Assembly: GCA_963596015.1 (NCBI GenBank)
Contig: CAVBJS010000090.1
Coordinates: forward strand, 1 to 7,152
Source of the DNA: CAG-791 sp963596015
Lineage (GTDB): Bacteria; Bacillota; Clostridia; Lachnospirales; Lachnospiraceae
Direction: 5' to 3'
Length of the DNA: 7,152 nt
Shown here: piece by piece, positions 5,707 to 7,152 of the stretch
Layout: each line of letters starts with the position of its first letter
Position numbering within the stretch: the stretch's first letter is position 1
Notes under the pieces: generated by a model
Seen by the model: only the letters and a program-made list of their open reading frames with translations
Told to the model about the DNA's origin: nothing
Databases searched by the model: none
Made by a program: the position numbers and the translations under genes

Positions 5707-6228
5707 ATGCCTTCTATTTTTGAAAAGATCGATAAAATCCGTCCTTTGTATGATGCAGCGTATAAATTTATATTGTTTCTCTGCAAGCTTCTGCTTGTGA
5801 TTGATATCCTTATTACCTGCATGTCAGTTGTAGGACGATATGTTTCATTTATTCCGGACCCGGCGTGGTCTGAAGAAGTAGTTCTTTCCTGTATGGCTTA
5901 TATGGCTGTGCTTTCAGCAGCTTTGGCAATCCGCCGCGGTGCCCATATCCGTATGACCGCCCTTGATAATTATCTGCCGAAGAATCTGATAAAATCTCTG
6001 GATATCCTTGCAGATTTAGCTGTTTTTGCGCTGGCGATCATCATGCTGACCGTGGGCTGGAATTATGCTGCCGGCATTGGTGCAAAGGGTACTTATGTAA
6101 GTATGCCGACTGTATCTCGTTTCTGGATGTATCTGCCGGTGCCGTTAGCAGGTGTGGCAATGATCATTTTTGAGATCGAGGCATTGTATAATCATATCAG
6201 AAGCTTTTTTGTAAAGGAGGAGAAGTAG
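5707..6228 (+). CDS. dctQ: TRAP transporter small permease subunit (DctQ family)
   Basis: A 173-residue integral membrane protein, the small four-helix subunit that pairs with DctM in TRAP transporters. Hydrophobic segments lie at about 21-46, 58-75, 98-119 and 138-160. The family pattern is visible: WSEE at 54-57 at the head of the second helix, then a basic stretch RRGAHI at 76-81, as in other DctQ proteins where W-x-EE and R-x-G-x-H are recurrent. Length is typical. The ATG at 5707 is supported by AAAGGGG at 5692-5698, eight bases upstream. The stop codon TAG (6226-6228) is followed after one base by the dctM ATG, so the two are tightly coupled. It depends on the dctP promoter through the hairpin at 5655-5685. 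Confidence 0.93.
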   Translation: MPSIFEKIDKIRPLYDAAYKFILFLCKLLLVIDILITCMSVVGRYVSFIPDPAWSEEVVLSCMAYMAVLSAALAIRRGAHIRMTALDNYLPKNLIKSLDILADLAVFALAIIMLTVGWNYAAGIGAKGTYVSMPTVSRFWMYLPVPLAGVAMIIFEIEALYNHIRSFFVKEEK

Positions 6229-6229
6229 T

Positions 6230-7152
6230 ATGGATGTAAATAGCATGGCAATTCTCGTATTACTGGGAAGCTTCTTCCTTATGATCCTGCTTCGTTTCCC
6301 GATCGCATATGCAGTAGCACTTTCTTCAGTTTTATGTCTGCTGAGCCAGGGACTTCCGTTGACTACCATCTGTCAGCAGATGGTAAAAGGCATCAGCTCT
6401 TTCAGTTTAATGGCTGTTCCTTTCTTTATCACAATGGGATGTCTCATGGGATCCGGTGGTATTTCTGAAAAACTGATCGCTTTAGCAAATGCCTGTGTAG
6501 GCTGGATGCGAGGCGGTATGGCAATGGTAAATATCGTTGCTTCTTATTTCTTCGGTGGTATTTCCGGTTCTGCGTCAGCAGATACCGCTTCTTTAGGATC
6601 CATTCTGATCCCTATGATGGTTGATCAGGGATATGACGGTGACTTCTCTACTGCAGTTACCATCACTTCTTCTTGTGAGGGACTTCTGGTTCCGCCAAGC
6701 CATAACATGGTCATCTATGCTACTACGGCAGGAGGTATTTCTGTAGGAAGCTTATTCCTGGCAGGTTATGTTCCAGGTGCACTTTTAGCTGTATCCCTGA
6801 TGGTCGGCTCTTATATTATTTCAGTAAAGCGCAATTATCCAAAGGGCGATAAGTTCAGCATGAAGAACCTGATCAAACAGTTAAGCGTTTCTTTCTGGGC
6901 TTTAGCAGCCGTTCTGATCGTTGTATTCGGCGTTGTAGGCGGTGCATTTACAGCAACAGAGTCCGCAGCGATCGCAGTTATCTACAGCCTGATCGTCAGC
7001 CTGTTTATTTACAAAGGTCTTGACCTGAAGGGCGTATGGAGAGTTTTGGGTGAGTGCGTGGATACACTTTCCATCGTTCTGATCCTGATCGCAACTTCCA
7101 GTATCTTTGGTTACTGCCTTACAAGACTTCATGTACCGGATCTGGCAGCACA
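6230..7152 (+). CDS. dctM: TRAP transporter large permease subunit (DctM family), cut at right edge
   Basis: The open frame from ATG 6230 to the window end gives 307 residues plus two bases; family members are usually about 425-430 residues, so roughly the last quarter is outside. DctM is the large membrane subunit that forms the transport path and uses an ion gradient. Visible signatures are RFPIAYAVALS at 22-32, the glycine/serine-rich FGGISGSASADTA at 108-120 near the transport site, CEGLLVPPSHNMVIYA at 149-164, and FTATESAA at 240-247, all in the expected order. The start is fixed by AAAGGAGG at 6213-6220, nine bases before ATG and one base after the dctQ stop. No frameshift or missing motif is seen. 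The SHN-containing loop resembles, from memory, DctM subunits near sugar-acid genes, but this is only a hint at substrate. Confidence 0.96.
   Translation, partial: MDVNSMAILVLLGSFFLMILLRFPIAYAVALSSVLCLLSQGLPLTTICQQMVKGISSFSLMAVPFFITMGCLMGSGGISEKLIALANACVGWMRGGMAMVNIVASYFFGGISGSASADTASLGSILIPMMVDQGYDGDFSTAVTITSSCEGLLVPPSHNMVIYATTAGGISVGSLFLAGYVPGALLAVSLMVGSYIISVKRNYPKGDKFSMKNLIKQLSVSFWALAAVLIVVFGVVGGAFTATESAAIAVIYSLIVSLFIYKGLDLKGVWRVLGECVDTLSIVLILIATSSIFGYCLTRLHVPDLAA

Overview
The window looks like a piece of chromosome from an anaerobic, low-to-moderate GC Firmicute of the Clostridia (Lachnospiraceae-like) type. Pointers to this are strong AGGAGG-type ribosome binding sites, a LytS/YesM-type sensor kinase paired with an AraC-type (YesN-like) response regulator, a lipoprotein-anchored TRAP binding protein (which implies a Gram-positive envelope), and a ClpB of the clostridial kind. 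I cannot name a species. All genes lie on the plus strand and none looks broken. Two run off the window edges: clpB at the left and dctM at the right.

Layout. Positions 1-915 hold the C-terminal part of the ClpB disaggregase. Positions 1052-1891 hold a formate/nitrite transporter (FNT) family channel with its own -10 box upstream and a strong hairpin terminator at 1902-1936. Positions 2031-4341 hold a histidine kinase and a response regulator overlapping by 26 nt. Positions 4342-4506 are a dense control region: two inverted copies of TGACCA(G/T)GGTGA, one covering the -35 box of a good promoter, and then a concentric dyad in the leader. Positions 4507 to the end hold a tripartite TRAP transporter in the order dctP (binding protein), dctQ (small membrane subunit), dctM (large membrane subunit, cut at the edge), with a terminator-like hairpin between dctP and dctQ.

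How it works together (inference). The kinase senses an extracellular cue. The regulator binds the paired sites upstream of dctP and turns on uptake of a small, probably carboxylate-bearing, solute. The dctP-dctQ hairpin would let the binding protein be made in excess over the membrane subunits. No catabolic gene is inside the window, so the substrate stays unknown.

A second theme is composition. The clpB-FNT half is clearly GC-rich (37-41 G+C in three sampled 60-base rows), while the two-component/TRAP half is much poorer (24-27 G+C in three sampled rows). The change falls at the FNT terminator, so the window may contain the edge of an acquired block or a misjoined contig. I found no phage, IS element, CRISPR array, tRNA or rRNA. 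I see no clearly new class of system; the most informative parts are the dctP control region and the composition break.
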